NCBI GenBank assembly: GCA_011800805.1
Contig: MPNW01001298.1
Location: 1-13,922, forward strand
Source of the DNA: Hirudo medicinalis
Taxonomy: Eukaryota; Annelida; Clitellata; Hirudinida; Hirudinidae
Length of the DNA stretch: 13,922 nt
Reading direction: 5' to 3'
Part shown: one piece after another, positions 7,134 through 13,848 of the stretch
How positions within the stretch are numbered: the first letter of the stretch is position 1
How the letters are laid out: each line of letters opens with the position of its first letter
The notes under the pieces: generated by a model
The model's input: only the letters and a program-made list of their open reading frames with translations
Told to the model about the DNA's origin: nothing
Database searches by the model: none
Made by a program: the position numbers and the translations under genes

Positions 7134-7315
7134 CGTGCACTGTTTGTCGCCAGGGTGTGCAATTGTTGGCACGATTAGCAGTTACGACTTGGTTCTCAAT
7201 TATTCATCCCCTCACTGGAGCTGTTAATGAGGATCACCAGTCATTATAGGCCTCTTTTCCATCCAATAATTGCCTACGACAACGATTTAGGGTCCTTAAG
7301 CTGTACGACCAATGT
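7134..7315. other. Spacer with nothing recognised
   Basis: This stretch is less repetitive and of ordinary base composition, but I recognise no gene or element before the AT-rich minisatellite that flanks the LINE. Confidence 0.5.
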
Positions 7316-7373
7316 CTTAATTATTCAAATAAGTATTGATTATTCGAATAATAACTTAATTATTCAAATAATT
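7316..7373. repeat. AT-rich ~19-bp minisatellite, left flank of LINE
   Basis: About three units of an ACTTAATTATTCAAATAAT-like monomer occur here, partly diverged (ATTGATTATTCGAATAATA). The same monomer recurs beyond the other end of the LINE at 11524-11578. The simplest reading is that the LINE inserted into this tandem array. Confidence 0.6.
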
Positions 7374-7438
7374 ACATAACATAACATAACATTAATTTTT
7401 AGTGGTTTAAGTAAACTAATGTCTGTGTGATATTTGAT

Positions 7439-8117
7439 TCAATATCCAAATTTCGATAGTCCTATTTTAAATAGTTCCACTGAATCCGAATATATTGTCT
7501 CCTCATCAAGCTTGTTCCACAGATTAACTACTCTCGTGTTGAAGGAATTATTCTTCAGAGTACCCGCTGCTTTCCTAAACAGCTTACATTCATGCCTTCT
7601 TGTGGAATTGTTCAGACGGTAAATCTTCTCTTCCTGTTAATATCTTGAACGTTTCTATGAGATCACCTCTATTTCTCCTTATTTCTAGGTTTATTTGCAC
7701 CTTCTTAATCTCTCCTCATAACTCAATTTTCCTAGACCCTTAACCATCTTGTTGCTCTTCTCTGCACCCTTTCCGAGGTTTCAATGTCCTTCTTTAAATG
7801 GGAGTTCCATACTTGTATGCAGTACTCCAGATGGAGTCTCACCGATGCCTTACACAACTTTAATATGAAGCTTTTCTCCCTATTGACCATTTTCCTCTTT
7901 ATCATACCTAATACCCTGTTTGCTCTCTTAGCAGCTTCTGCACATTGTTTTGTTGATTTTCCACTCTTGTGCATAGTCACCCCAGATCTCTTTTTTATTC
8001 TGACTGGTTTAACACCTGTCCCCCACATTCACATTCTTCCATCCTATTCCTACTCCCCTTGTGCATGACTTAGCACTTGTTCACATTAAATAGCATCTGC
8101 CACTCCTGTGACCACTT
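7439..8117 (-). pseudogene. LINE reverse transcriptase, C-terminal part
   Basis: From 8117 downward the minus strand gives WSQEWQMLFNVNKC (stop) VMHKGS, then DLGVTMHKSGKSTKQCAEAA and KRANRVLGMIKRKMVNREKS, then LEYCIQVWNSHLKKDIETSE and RVQRRATRWL. After stops and frameshifts it continues IRRNRGDLIETFKILTGRED, HECKLFRKAAGTLKNNSFNT and RVVNLWNKLDEETIYSDSVE, ending SKFGY and TGA at 7439-7441. These blocks are the thumb and C-terminal region of CR1/L2-type reverse transcriptases. The longest uninterrupted frame is 7732-8028. At least two stops and two frame changes are visible. Confidence 0.88.
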
Positions 8118-8268
8118 ATATAATTTATTTATTTATTTATATAATTTATTTAAATATGTCAGAAATAAAAAAAAGAAGCGAGACAGTGCGAGCGGTAGCC
8201 AGGGGCCCTTTGTAGTCGACATTCTATTGTCTTCTGGCGCGCTCCACTCTGATTGGCTCTCATCACAA
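8118..8268. mobile_element. ~150-bp insert inside the LINE reverse transcriptase
   Basis: Between the FADDTKISRKV block and the WSQEWQM block the coding match stops for about 150 bp. The insert has a GC-rich core (about 8178-8258, including GAGCGGTAGCCAGGGGCCC and TCTGGCGCGCTCC) next to an AT-rich arm with TTTATTTATTTATATAA units. A compact GC-rich body with a short-period AT tail is suggestive of a SINE or MITE, but no promoter boxes, terminal repeats or target duplication could be fixed. The boundaries are those where the LINE protein match is lost. Confidence 0.45.
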
Positions 8269-8735
8269 CAATAACCTTCCTGCTGATTTTTGTGTCATCT
8301 GCAAATTTAGATGTTTTAGATGATATTCCATCTTCAAGATCATTAATGTAGAGTCAAAAAAGTAAGGGGCCTAGTACAGATCCTTGTGGAACACTACTAA
8401 GAAATGGTAGCCATCCAGAGCATGTTCCTCCCATTCCTACCATTTGCCTTCAATTGCTTAGCCAGCTTGCAAGCCATCTTAAAGGTTTACCACTTATACC
8501 ATATGCAATGAGCATTTTTCTAATCTTTGGTGTGGTACGTATACTTCTTCAAAGAACTCCAACAGGTTTGTTAGACACTATCTGATCTGTTCCTGGTGAA
8601 GCCATGTTGACTTTTTTTGCAAATTAACTTATTCCTCTCAAAAAACTTTGACATGCACTCCTTGATCATTTTTTCCATTACCTTACATATAATAGAAATT
8701 AGACTCACTGGTCTGTAGTTACCAGATGAGCTTTA
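8269..8735 (-). pseudogene. LINE reverse transcriptase, fingers and palm, motif A deleted
   Basis: The minus strand reads FKKGC (stop) SSSGNYRPVSL, then KKSQHGFTRNRSD. After a frame change it reads CLTNLLEFFEEVY directly joined to VPHQRL at about 8538. In the family the motif A stretch with the first catalytic aspartate (LDFSKAFDKVPH-like) belongs exactly here and is missing. Next come KMLIAYGISGKPLRWLASWL, SVPQGSVLGPLLF (8367-8395 carries the core), YINDL, and FADDTK at 8288-8305 with the two motif C aspartates intact. The result cannot be an active polymerase. Another deletion separates 8735 from the linker at 8752, removing part of the finger region. Confidence 0.88.
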
Positions 8736-8748
8736 GCATCCTTTTTTT

Positions 8749-9215
8749 TTAAACAGTTTCTCCCTTATCATTCTTTAATGGTCCAATTTTATCCCTAACT
8801 TTTTGTTTACACCTGAAGAAGCTTTTGCTATCACATTTTATGTTGCTTGCTATCCTGCTTTCATATGATGCTAATGCTGCTTTGTTAATTCTGTTAGCTC
8901 TATTTCTCTTTTCAATATATTTTTCCAATAACTTATTTTGGCTTCCTTTAAAAAGAAGTTCTGTTCTAGTCACTTGTATCTTTCTCCAAGCTTTATATTT
9001 TGCCCTTTCATCCTTGATTACTTCTCTGGTGATCCATGGCCGTTTCTTCTGGCCCTACTTTGCTGAGGAACACACTTTTTGACTACGCAATTTAACTCTC
9101 CCAGGATTCTTCTGATTCTTCTACATTAATATCTACTGTTTTCCTAGTTAGATCAACCTCAGTTAATGCTTTTCTTATTATGTCATAGTTAGCCTTAGTT
9201 TTGCGATCACTTGTC
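8749..9215 (-). pseudogene. LINE linker between endonuclease and reverse transcriptase
   Basis: The minus strand reads ANYDIIRKALTEVDLTRKTV, then ESWES (stop), VVKKCVPQQS, PWITREVIKDERAKYKAWRK, and the open stretch 8749-8973 (VTRTELLFKGSQNKLLEKYI through SKSFFRCKQKVRDKIGPLKN and DKGETV, then stop). This basic, helical linker is typical of the region joining the endonuclease to the polymerase in CR1/L2 elements, with the familiar ending on K...DKIGPLKND. Confidence 0.82.
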
Positions 9216-9239
9216 TCAAAATATTCTCTAACTACTCTG

Positions 9240-9783
9240 CTGGTTTTTCTAATCGCTTCATATAGACACGATCTTTGTCATCCTTGGAATGTGGTGGTCT
9301 GTAACACACCAACCAGCAATTTGAACTTGAATAAATAAATAAATGTCACACCATAAGCTTTCCTTAAAATTCTCAAATTGAAAATCCTCCCTTATTACAG
9401 CCTTAATACAATTCTTAACATAAAGAATCATTCCTCCAACTCCATGACCAGATTCTTTTTGACTCTCTCAGTCTTTTCTCAGTAACTCATATCCGTCAAG
9501 CGTTAATTCTTGGTTTTGGATACTTTCCATAGCCCATGTTTCAATAATACCTATAAGATCAGGATTCTCTGTTCTAACAATTAGCTCAAGTTCTGCTCTC
9601 TTTTCTTTGCTCACTTTACTCCTAGCATTTGCATAAACACATTTTAGTATTTTGTTGGCTCCTGTACAGGTTCTTGCATGATGATTTAGCAATCTTACTT
9701 CCTTTACATCATTTCCTAGTCTGAAAACACTTTTGATGTCATGTTGATCCTAGGATTTTGTTGACAAAGTGCAGAGCAATATA
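9240..9783 (-). pseudogene. LINE endonuclease (EEP/AP-type), truncated
   Basis: The minus strand gives LKCVYANARSKVSKEKRAEL and then ELIVRTENPDLIGIIETWAM, which hold the asparagine and glutamate of the first two endonuclease motifs. Further on are GVGGMILYVKNCIKAVIRED and, in another frame, CYRPPHSKDDKDRVY. The frame is open at 9468-9692. An AAATA-type tract (9329-9344) interrupts the middle. The GDFN and SDH motifs that complete the active site are not found between CYRPP and the linker, so a deletion near 9220-9260 has removed the C-terminal half. The frame continues upstream from ORF1 without a shift once the hAT insert is ignored. Confidence 0.85.
9329..9344. repeat. AAATA tract within the LINE endonuclease
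   Basis: AATAAATAAATAAAT interrupts the endonuclease between the ESLWCDI-like block and the CYRPP block. It may be a tail left by a short insertion or simple slippage. Confidence 0.6.
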
Positions 9784-9924
9784 CCTATCCTCAGGGGCGG
9801 ATCTAGAATACTTTGGCGGGGAACGCTCTGGAACCTAGACCTCTTAGGGTCAATCCCTAAACCGCTTGCTGATGCATATATTTTATAGCCATTTTGCTTG
9901 TTTTTTTAATCTTTAAAAATTTAA

Positions 9925-10281
9925 TTATGAAACGGTTTCAGGTCTTTTATAAACAAATTTTCCTCTCAGAAAAGCTAATTCTGTCTGAAAATCATGAAAA
10001 TCCTCTTCATAACATCACGGAAACTCTCCGAATTTTCTACTGCAATAAACCTCTTACTCCATCTCTAAATCATGCCAGTAACAGTGGCACCCATCAGGAT
10101 CACAGATGTTAAACTTTGTTTCGTCTAGAATAGTTACTGACTTCCGTAAAGTCCCCATAATTAACCATATGTTTTGCCCATTCCTGCTGTCTATCCTCTT
10201 TTTTGAGGTTTGGGAGTTTTTAACGGCATTGTTATTAATTATGCAAATACGTGAAACCGCTCTTAAAGATATGACGAACAA
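9925..10281 (-). pseudogene. Tc3-like mariner transposase remnant inside the hAT element
   Basis: On the minus strand, in one frame, are TILDETKFNICDPDGCHCYW and HDLEME, which resemble the FSDEKKFNLDGPDG-x-x-YYWHDLRKE block of Tc3/Tc1-type transposases and include the first catalytic aspartate. Just before it, in another frame, PNLKKEDRQQEWAKHMVNYG corresponds to the preceding basic stretch ending in WAKKH. After a stop the first frame continues SRKFGEF (stop) and TELAFLRGKFVYKRPETVS, matching the RNFGGGSVMIWG and LAFLSGK-type regions that follow. Two stops and a frameshift show decay, and the second aspartate and C-terminus are missing. The comparison is from memory of the family. Confidence 0.75.
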
Positions 10282-10434
10282 ATTGGCACATCAATTTGAA
10301 TGTCCTGTTAAAACATGTAATAAAATCGTTTTTAACTTTATTATAAGATTTCGCAATGATATTTAAATTATATAACCAAATTTGAGGTTATAAAATTCAT
10401 ATTTAAGAATGTTATGCGAAAAAATATGGCGCTC

Positions 10435-10608
10435 TTAAAGAAATGACGACCACTGTATTTCAATATCTTGATGTGTGTAAGTGAGGGTTAGTACATTCAG
10501 TCTGTCAGCTAGCATAGTAGACCGAAGATAAGTTTTTAAACTTTCGAGAGTCGAAAAACTTTTCCTTGCCAGCCGTTGTGGATCGTCGTGCAGCCGAAAT
10601 GAATAGAA
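10435..10608 (-). pseudogene. hAT transposase C-terminal dimerisation domain remnant
   Basis: The 57-codon minus-strand frame reads SFSTLESLKTYLRSTMLADR then LNVLTLTYTHQDIEIQWSSF and ends in TAA. This corresponds to the ERSFS-x-LK-x-IKTYLRSTM-x-x-x-RLN-L-L-x-IH-x-DI block of the hAT dimerisation domain. The residues before it (RLHDDPQRLARK) differ from the usual TN-x-SAER. A TGA lies just upstream at 10609-10611 and no further transposase is seen toward 10926. It identifies the host element and its coding strand. Confidence 0.85.
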
Positions 10609-10934
10609 TCATTCTAAGATTTGAATATAAATCAATGTCTGCCTAATATATATTTAACAATATATAGAATCTACAAAATTTGAGATTGCTCGCCCAACAT
10701 CTTTATCTTGATGCCATTTTACCTACCTTTACCTATTTAATAATAACGGTCTTTGAGAAGTTACAAGACTACAACAATGGATCAACAACGACAATTCTAG
10801 TAGCCTTACCACAGCTACTAATATTTTCGTCCAAAGTCGTAAATTATTGAAATACAATAATTTTTTATCTTATATTTTAAAAATCACGGGGGACCATGTC
10901 CCTCCCCCCTCCTAAATCCGCCACTGCCTATCCT

Positions 10935-11474
10935 TAGTTCTCTGCTCAGTTCATTTTTGGCTTTCTTCAAGCCTGTATAAAATATTATTGTTTCTCCTCT
11001 TTTCTCTTTCGATTCCTCCTGAGCAATGGTTTTTGCCATGTTAATTTTCTTGTCCACAACCTGAACTCTGTCTTCAATTGTATTCAATTTTGCCTCCACG
11101 CTTTTTTTCACGATTTCTATCTATTTTTGACCCTTACCCTTATTGTCAGCTTCGGATATCATGTCAGATGTTCCATCGACTGTGACTAGAAGACTCTCTA
11201 CTTTTTCCTCCAGCTTTCAGAATTTCTTTTCCACCGGATCTCCTCCTGTTTTACTGCATTCTATGTTATCCAACTTGTTCTCAAGTAGCTCTATTTTCTA
11301 TCTTTGTTCTTTGTTGATCTTAGTGAGTAGCTCGAGCCTTTCGTCGAAGTCTTTTACGAATTGTTTGAAGCGCAAACAATTCTTGCACACTTGGTTTTGG
11401 TTCAAAACATCGACACTTCCATTCATTTCGCACTCGTCGCATTTTTAAAAATCTTTAATGCTTCTCGCAGTCAT
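10935..11474 (-). pseudogene. LINE ORF1-like protein: zinc knuckle and coiled coil, four stops
   Basis: From ATG at 11472-11474 one frame runs about 180 codons to the hAT insert without any frameshift, broken only by four stops: after MTARSIKDF, INKEQR, DPVEKKF and NKGKGQK. Near the N-terminus KCDEC and CKNC form CxxC-x14-CxxC, a likely zinc knuckle. A long charged helical stretch follows (LRFKQFVKDFDERLELLTKI, then LEEKVESLLVTVDGTSDMIS, then VEAKLNTIEDRVQVVDKKIN), consistent with a trimeric coiled coil. The end (SKEKRGETIIFYTGLKKAKN) resembles the start of an RRM-like ORF1 domain. Across the hAT insert the frame continues DIKSVFRLGND, a typical RRM-end motif. The role in the family is RNA binding and chaperoning. 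The final mutations look like single-base changes. Confidence 0.75.
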
Positions 11475-11523
11475 TTTCAACGAAACGTGCACTAGAGCGA
11501 TAATTTCTAATAATAAATAAATA

Positions 11524-11578
11524 AATACTTAACGTTCAAACAAGTAGTTAATATTCAAATAAATACTTAATATTTGAA
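11524..11578. repeat. AT-rich ~19-bp minisatellite, right flank of LINE
   Basis: Units ACTTAACGTTCAAACAAGT, AGTTAATATTCAAATAAAT and ACTTAATATTTGAAAG are diverged copies of a 19-bp monomer also present at 7316-7373 on the other side of the LINE. With units on both sides, either the array existed before insertion or the flanks are a long diverged target duplication. Confidence 0.6.
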
Positions 11579-12055
11579 AGCTCGGGGATAAATGTTGAAT
11601 TCGTGATTCAAAACCTGGTGGAGAGCATGCAGGAGAACACAGGCACAAGGCAAAGATGTTTGAGACAAAGATGGATGAGAATGAAAGTCTTAAACCTCTC
11701 CAAGGAAGCTTGCTGCTTATTCGAGCAATATTTCAGGCCTAATTGAGTGGAGTGCACTTCCAAATGAACATCGATTCAAGATGGCTGCCTTTACTTTTTA
11801 CAATTTTGACGATCATTAAGACAATTCAGCTCTTGATTCTTTATATTTCCATGTCTATGTCTCCTCCGTCCACTTTTCCTGCACTCAATCTCCCTCCCCA
11901 AATGGGGTGGGGTGTGGGGATAAATTGCGTTCACCCTCAAGGGGTAAAAAAAGGCATCCAGGGAGGAGTGATGTGTTATTACTTCTTCGACACGTACAAG
12001 ATTTCAAATATGGCGCCATCTTGGTGGGTGGAGCTTTCCTGATGGATGAATGGAT
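11579..12055. other. Unassigned stretch with two YY1-like motifs
   Basis: No protein is recognised. CAAGATGGCTGCC at 11777-11789 and, in inverse orientation, GGCGCCATCTTGG at 12012-12024 both contain the AAGATGGC core bound by YY1-type zinc-finger factors in animals. The second includes the palindrome ATGGCGCCAT. GC-rich patches (11885-11925) are present. Motifs this short can arise by chance, and no transcription start is evident. Confidence 0.3.
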
Positions 12056-12093
12056 CCAGGGAGGGTGGATGGATCGAGGGAGGGTGGATGGAT
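12056..12093. repeat. 19-bp tandem duplication (GAGGGTGGATGGAT)
   Basis: Two units at 12056-12074 and 12075-12093 differ by one base (CCAGGGAGGG versus CGAGGGAGGG). They lie in a GGAT-rich patch starting near 12040. Confidence 0.85.
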
Positions 12094-12264
12094 CTTTATG
12101 GTCATGTGCGTCATCTGATTCGATCATAAAGTGTAATTAATGAGAGATAATGCTGTTCTGTAAAGATAAAAGAAATTGTTAAATGAATAAGAACGCTTAA
12201 TAATTTAGTAGTTTAATTAATTTGAATTATTTTAATTGAATTACTTTAAATTCAATTAATTTGA

Positions 12265-12468
12265 ATTACAATCGCAATTTATCCATCCATCTTTTCATGG
12301 CTTTTTTCAAAACAATTCAGAAGATATTTTGAACGAATGTGCAATAAAACAACGGGAAAAGATGGAAAACCTTTCGAAATGATAGATGTCAATACTTTCG
12401 CTGTTAAATTATCAAAACAAAACCACAAAGATATTTCTGAAAACTGCTGTCAAAAGACCACACTTTAA
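12265..12468 (+). CDS. Candidate coding segment, unrecognised (low confidence)
   Basis: The plus-strand frame is open for about 66 codons and reads RYFERMCNKTTGKDGKPFEM then IDVNTFAVKLSKQNHKDISE then NCCQKTTL before TAA at 12466-12468. An acceptor-like CTTTTTTCAAAACAATTCAG ends at about 12321. Composition is hydrophilic and protein-like, but no family is recognised and no poly(A) signal follows closely. Its stop overlaps that of an equally plausible minus-strand frame, and both arise from the palindrome TTTAAA, so at most one is likely to be real. Confidence 0.22.
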   Translation: MTIAIYPSIFSWLFSKQFRRYFERMCNKTTGKDGKPFEMIDVNTFAVKLSKQNHKDISENCCQKTTL

Positions 12469-12653
12469 AAAGGCGTTGAGATTTTCCAACATTTCCAAGC
12501 AATTCGTGAGTCGATGAAAGTTTGCAAGCGTTTGCAACGCGAGTCACATTTGTCGTGACGCTCATCGATTTCACAACAATGAGCTTCGTTGAAGTTGTTA
12601 TTTTTTACAGAAGAAACGTCGCTATCTTCGCCTTTATCGTTCTGTCCATTACA
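12465..12653 (-). CDS. Candidate Cys-rich coding segment, unrecognised (low confidence)
   Basis: The minus-strand frame is open for 63 codons from the edge of the ATTAC repeat. It reads CNGQNDKGEDSDVSSVKNNN, then FNEAHCCEIDERHDKCDSRC, then KRLQTFIDSRIAWKCWKIST and PF before TAA. Six cysteines in a charged, hydrophilic peptide look protein-like. The HCC-x5-HDKC arrangement recalls the CC-x-x-HD-x-C active site of secreted phospholipase A2 but has the wrong spacing, so no function is assigned. A possible acceptor (AAAG before GCGAAG) is in the same phase as the donor at 13602, but its pyrimidine tract is poor. Confidence 0.25.
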   Translation of the reverse strand, partial: CNGQNDKGEDSDVSSVKNNNFNEAHCCEIDERHDKCDSRCKRLQTFIDSRIAWKCWKISTPF

Positions 12654-12790
12654 TTACATTACATCGCATTACATTACATTACATTACATCGCATTACATT
12701 ACATTACATCGCATTACATTACAAAACATCGCATTACATCACCATTACATTACCCTGACGTTACCGATACATAACCGTTACATTTTCATA
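12645..12790. repeat. ATTAC pentanucleotide array with ATCG interruptions
   Basis: CATTA units repeat with an ATCG punctuation every 20-25 bp (about four higher-order units to 12735). The array then decays into TTACCG, GACGTTAC and ACATTTTCAT variants up to about 12820. It is not a known animal telomere motif (TTAGGG or TTAGG). Confidence 0.9.
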
Positions 12791-12820
12791 CGTTACCGTG
12801 ACGTTACTGTGACATTTTCA

Positions 12821-13218
12821 TTTATTTTTTAATTAACATTATTTTTATTTAGTTTTTAATTGATAATATTTATATTTGGATTTTTATTAATTATATTATT
12901 ATCATTATAATTTTTTTTTAATTTTTATTATTCGTTGATTAATATGTATTAATAATAGTATTAATATTATTATTATTATTATAACTATTGCTCGTCGTTG
13001 TTGTTTAAGAAATGAAAATGTACTTAATGTCTTCATTGAAAATGTACTTTAGTTAATGTCTTCAATTGAGCAAGACAAGTAAATAAATAAATAAGTTCTG
13101 AGTTGAAGTTAAGCACAGTGAGTACACACGATGACACTGATGGGTGCTGATGTCCAATTACGACCCCCATTCGTTCCTCAACCATCATTCATTCCTCTAT
13201 TTCCGCTCAAAAATACTT
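12821..13218. other. AT-rich spacer, AAAT array, nothing else recognised
   Basis: Bases 12821-12980 are nearly pure A and T with TATTATTATTAT near 12966-12981. AATAAATAAATAAAT lies at 13080-13094. A 13-base direct repeat, GAAAATGTACTTA/T, occurs at 13014 and 13038. No gene is recognised. Confidence 0.6.
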
Positions 13219-13580
13219 TTAAAATGAGAGAATTTCATCAAAACTCCGCATTTGAAAACATGTTTGTATTTCTGTGCTTGTGAGGCTTCCAGTCCTTGGA
13301 TTTCCAGAGTCGTTGTCCTCCAAAATTATCGAAATTTCGCTCGGCAAGAAAAAAAAATTTTCATCATTTCGAGAGAAAATAAAACTCCTTAGAATGTGCA
13401 TTTTTATGGGAGGCAGAAATTGAAATCATAAACGCACGAACACGAAGAAACCTTGTAGACTGAACAGCGTCAGAGTGCACACGGAAAGTTAATAATTCCT
13501 AAGGGGATCATTATCATAAGTCTCCGTAGAGTGGAAGGATTTCTCTTTTCCGAGGATTCGATCCATCACACAATTATCGA
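13219..13580. other. No gene recognised; one possible splice acceptor
   Basis: The minus-strand frame at 13219-13401 is not convincing as a whole. Within it, an acceptor-like ATAATTTTGGAG followed by GACAACG would continue the phase of the donor at 13602 and give about 26 codons (QRLWKSKDWKPHKHRNTNMF, SNAEF, stop). This is speculative. The rest is unassigned. Confidence 0.25.
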
Positions 13581-13601
13581 ATTAAGAGGAGGACTGCTTA
13601 C

Positions 13602-13790
13602 CTCGGAAGATGAGATTCTTTCTTCGGCCATGAATTCCAACCGGAAGTGGAGCTGGATTTTCCACCAACTTGGACGGTTGGTGGATCTTCATTTGTGCCG
13701 CCATCAATTGGAGATGTTTTCCTCCCATGGAGGACATGACGTCATGAATAAATTCCTTCAATACTTCGTCCCGAGGAAGCACACACTTTT
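13602..13790 (-). CDS. Candidate exon with consensus splice donor, unrecognised
   Basis: The minus-strand frame reads LPRDEVLKEFIHDVMSSMGG, then KHLQLMAAQMKIHQPSKLVE, then NPAPLPVGIHGRRKNLIFR. It then meets CGAG/GTAAGC, a near-perfect 5' splice site (GT at 13600-13601). Local GC content is well above the surrounding DNA, and the peptide has ordinary amino-acid balance with a helical first half and a proline-rich, basic second half. In-frame TAA lies just upstream (about 13797), so the exon starts after it, perhaps at an AAAAG acceptor or at an ATG such as 13745-13747. I do not recognise the family. The overlapping plus-strand frame 13531-13800 is less protein-like. Confidence 0.42.
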
Positions 13791-13848
13791 AAAGTTGTAA
13801 CTGAACGTGGGTGGCATGAGACCGCCATTCATTATTCGGATGTGAGGA

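Larger units (their letters stand above)
9792..10926 (-). mobile_element. hAT DNA transposon copy, internally deleted, inserted in the LINE
   Basis: The left end CAGGGGCGGATCTAG and the inverted right end CAGTGGCGGATTTAG match at 13 of 15 positions and carry the hAT-type CAG start. A perfect 8-bp duplication flanks it. The 1135-bp interior is AT-rich. It keeps a hAT dimerisation segment on the minus strand (10435-10608) and, between that and the left end, a Tc3-like transposase remnant (9925-10281). The RNase-H-like core with the DDE acids is absent, so it was moved by another copy or decayed after insertion. It is younger than the LINE it interrupts. A 19-bp motif (GCTCTTAAAGA-x-ATGACGA) is present at both 10259-10277 and 10431-10449 with one mismatch. 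Confidence 0.92.
9784..10934. repeat. 8-bp target site duplication of the hAT insert
   Basis: CCTATCCT occurs at 9784-9791 directly before CAGGGGCGG and again at 10927-10934 directly after CCGCCACTG. It is a perfect 8-bp direct repeat, the length made by hAT transposases. In the LINE frame on the minus strand, dropping one copy restores continuous reading from ORF1 into the endonuclease region. Confidence 0.95.
7374..11505 (-). mobile_element. CR1/L2-like non-LTR retrotransposon (LINE), defective, interrupted
   Basis: On the minus strand the order is a 5' region, an ORF1-like protein with coiled coil, an apurinic-type endonuclease, a linker, a reverse transcriptase and its C-terminal region, then a short 3' UTR ending in about three and a half TTATG units (7375-7393). 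Domain order and block motifs (GVPQGSVLGP-like, FADDTK, DLGVTM, RVQRRAT, NTRVVNLWNKL) fit the Jockey/CR1/L2 group; the exact clade is not resolved. Without the 1135-bp hAT insert and its duplicated 8-mer, about 3.0 kb remains, shorter than a full 4-5 kb element. Four in-frame stops in ORF1, frameshifts and at least three internal deletions make it inactive. The flanks are blocks of one minisatellite. Confidence 0.9.

Noticed and set aside
7784..9082. Plus-strand hydrophobic frames at 7784-8068 and 8825-9082 as membrane proteins
   Set aside because: They are antisense to well-supported LINE protein blocks. The hydrophobicity comes from reading lysine- and glutamate-rich codons on the opposite strand.
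12540..12600. Secreted phospholipase A2 active site in the minus-strand Cys-rich frame
   Set aside because: The spacing CC-x5-HD-x-C does not match CC-x-x-HD-x-C, and no calcium loop or second half is present.
12645..12790. Interstitial telomere array
   Set aside because: The unit is ATTAC/GTAAT with ATCG punctuation, not a telomeric TTAGGG or TTAGG repeat.
13095..13155. 5S rRNA-like words (GAAGTTAAGCA, GATGGGTGCTG)
   Set aside because: The words are short, and the ordered stems and internal control region of 5S rRNA are absent.
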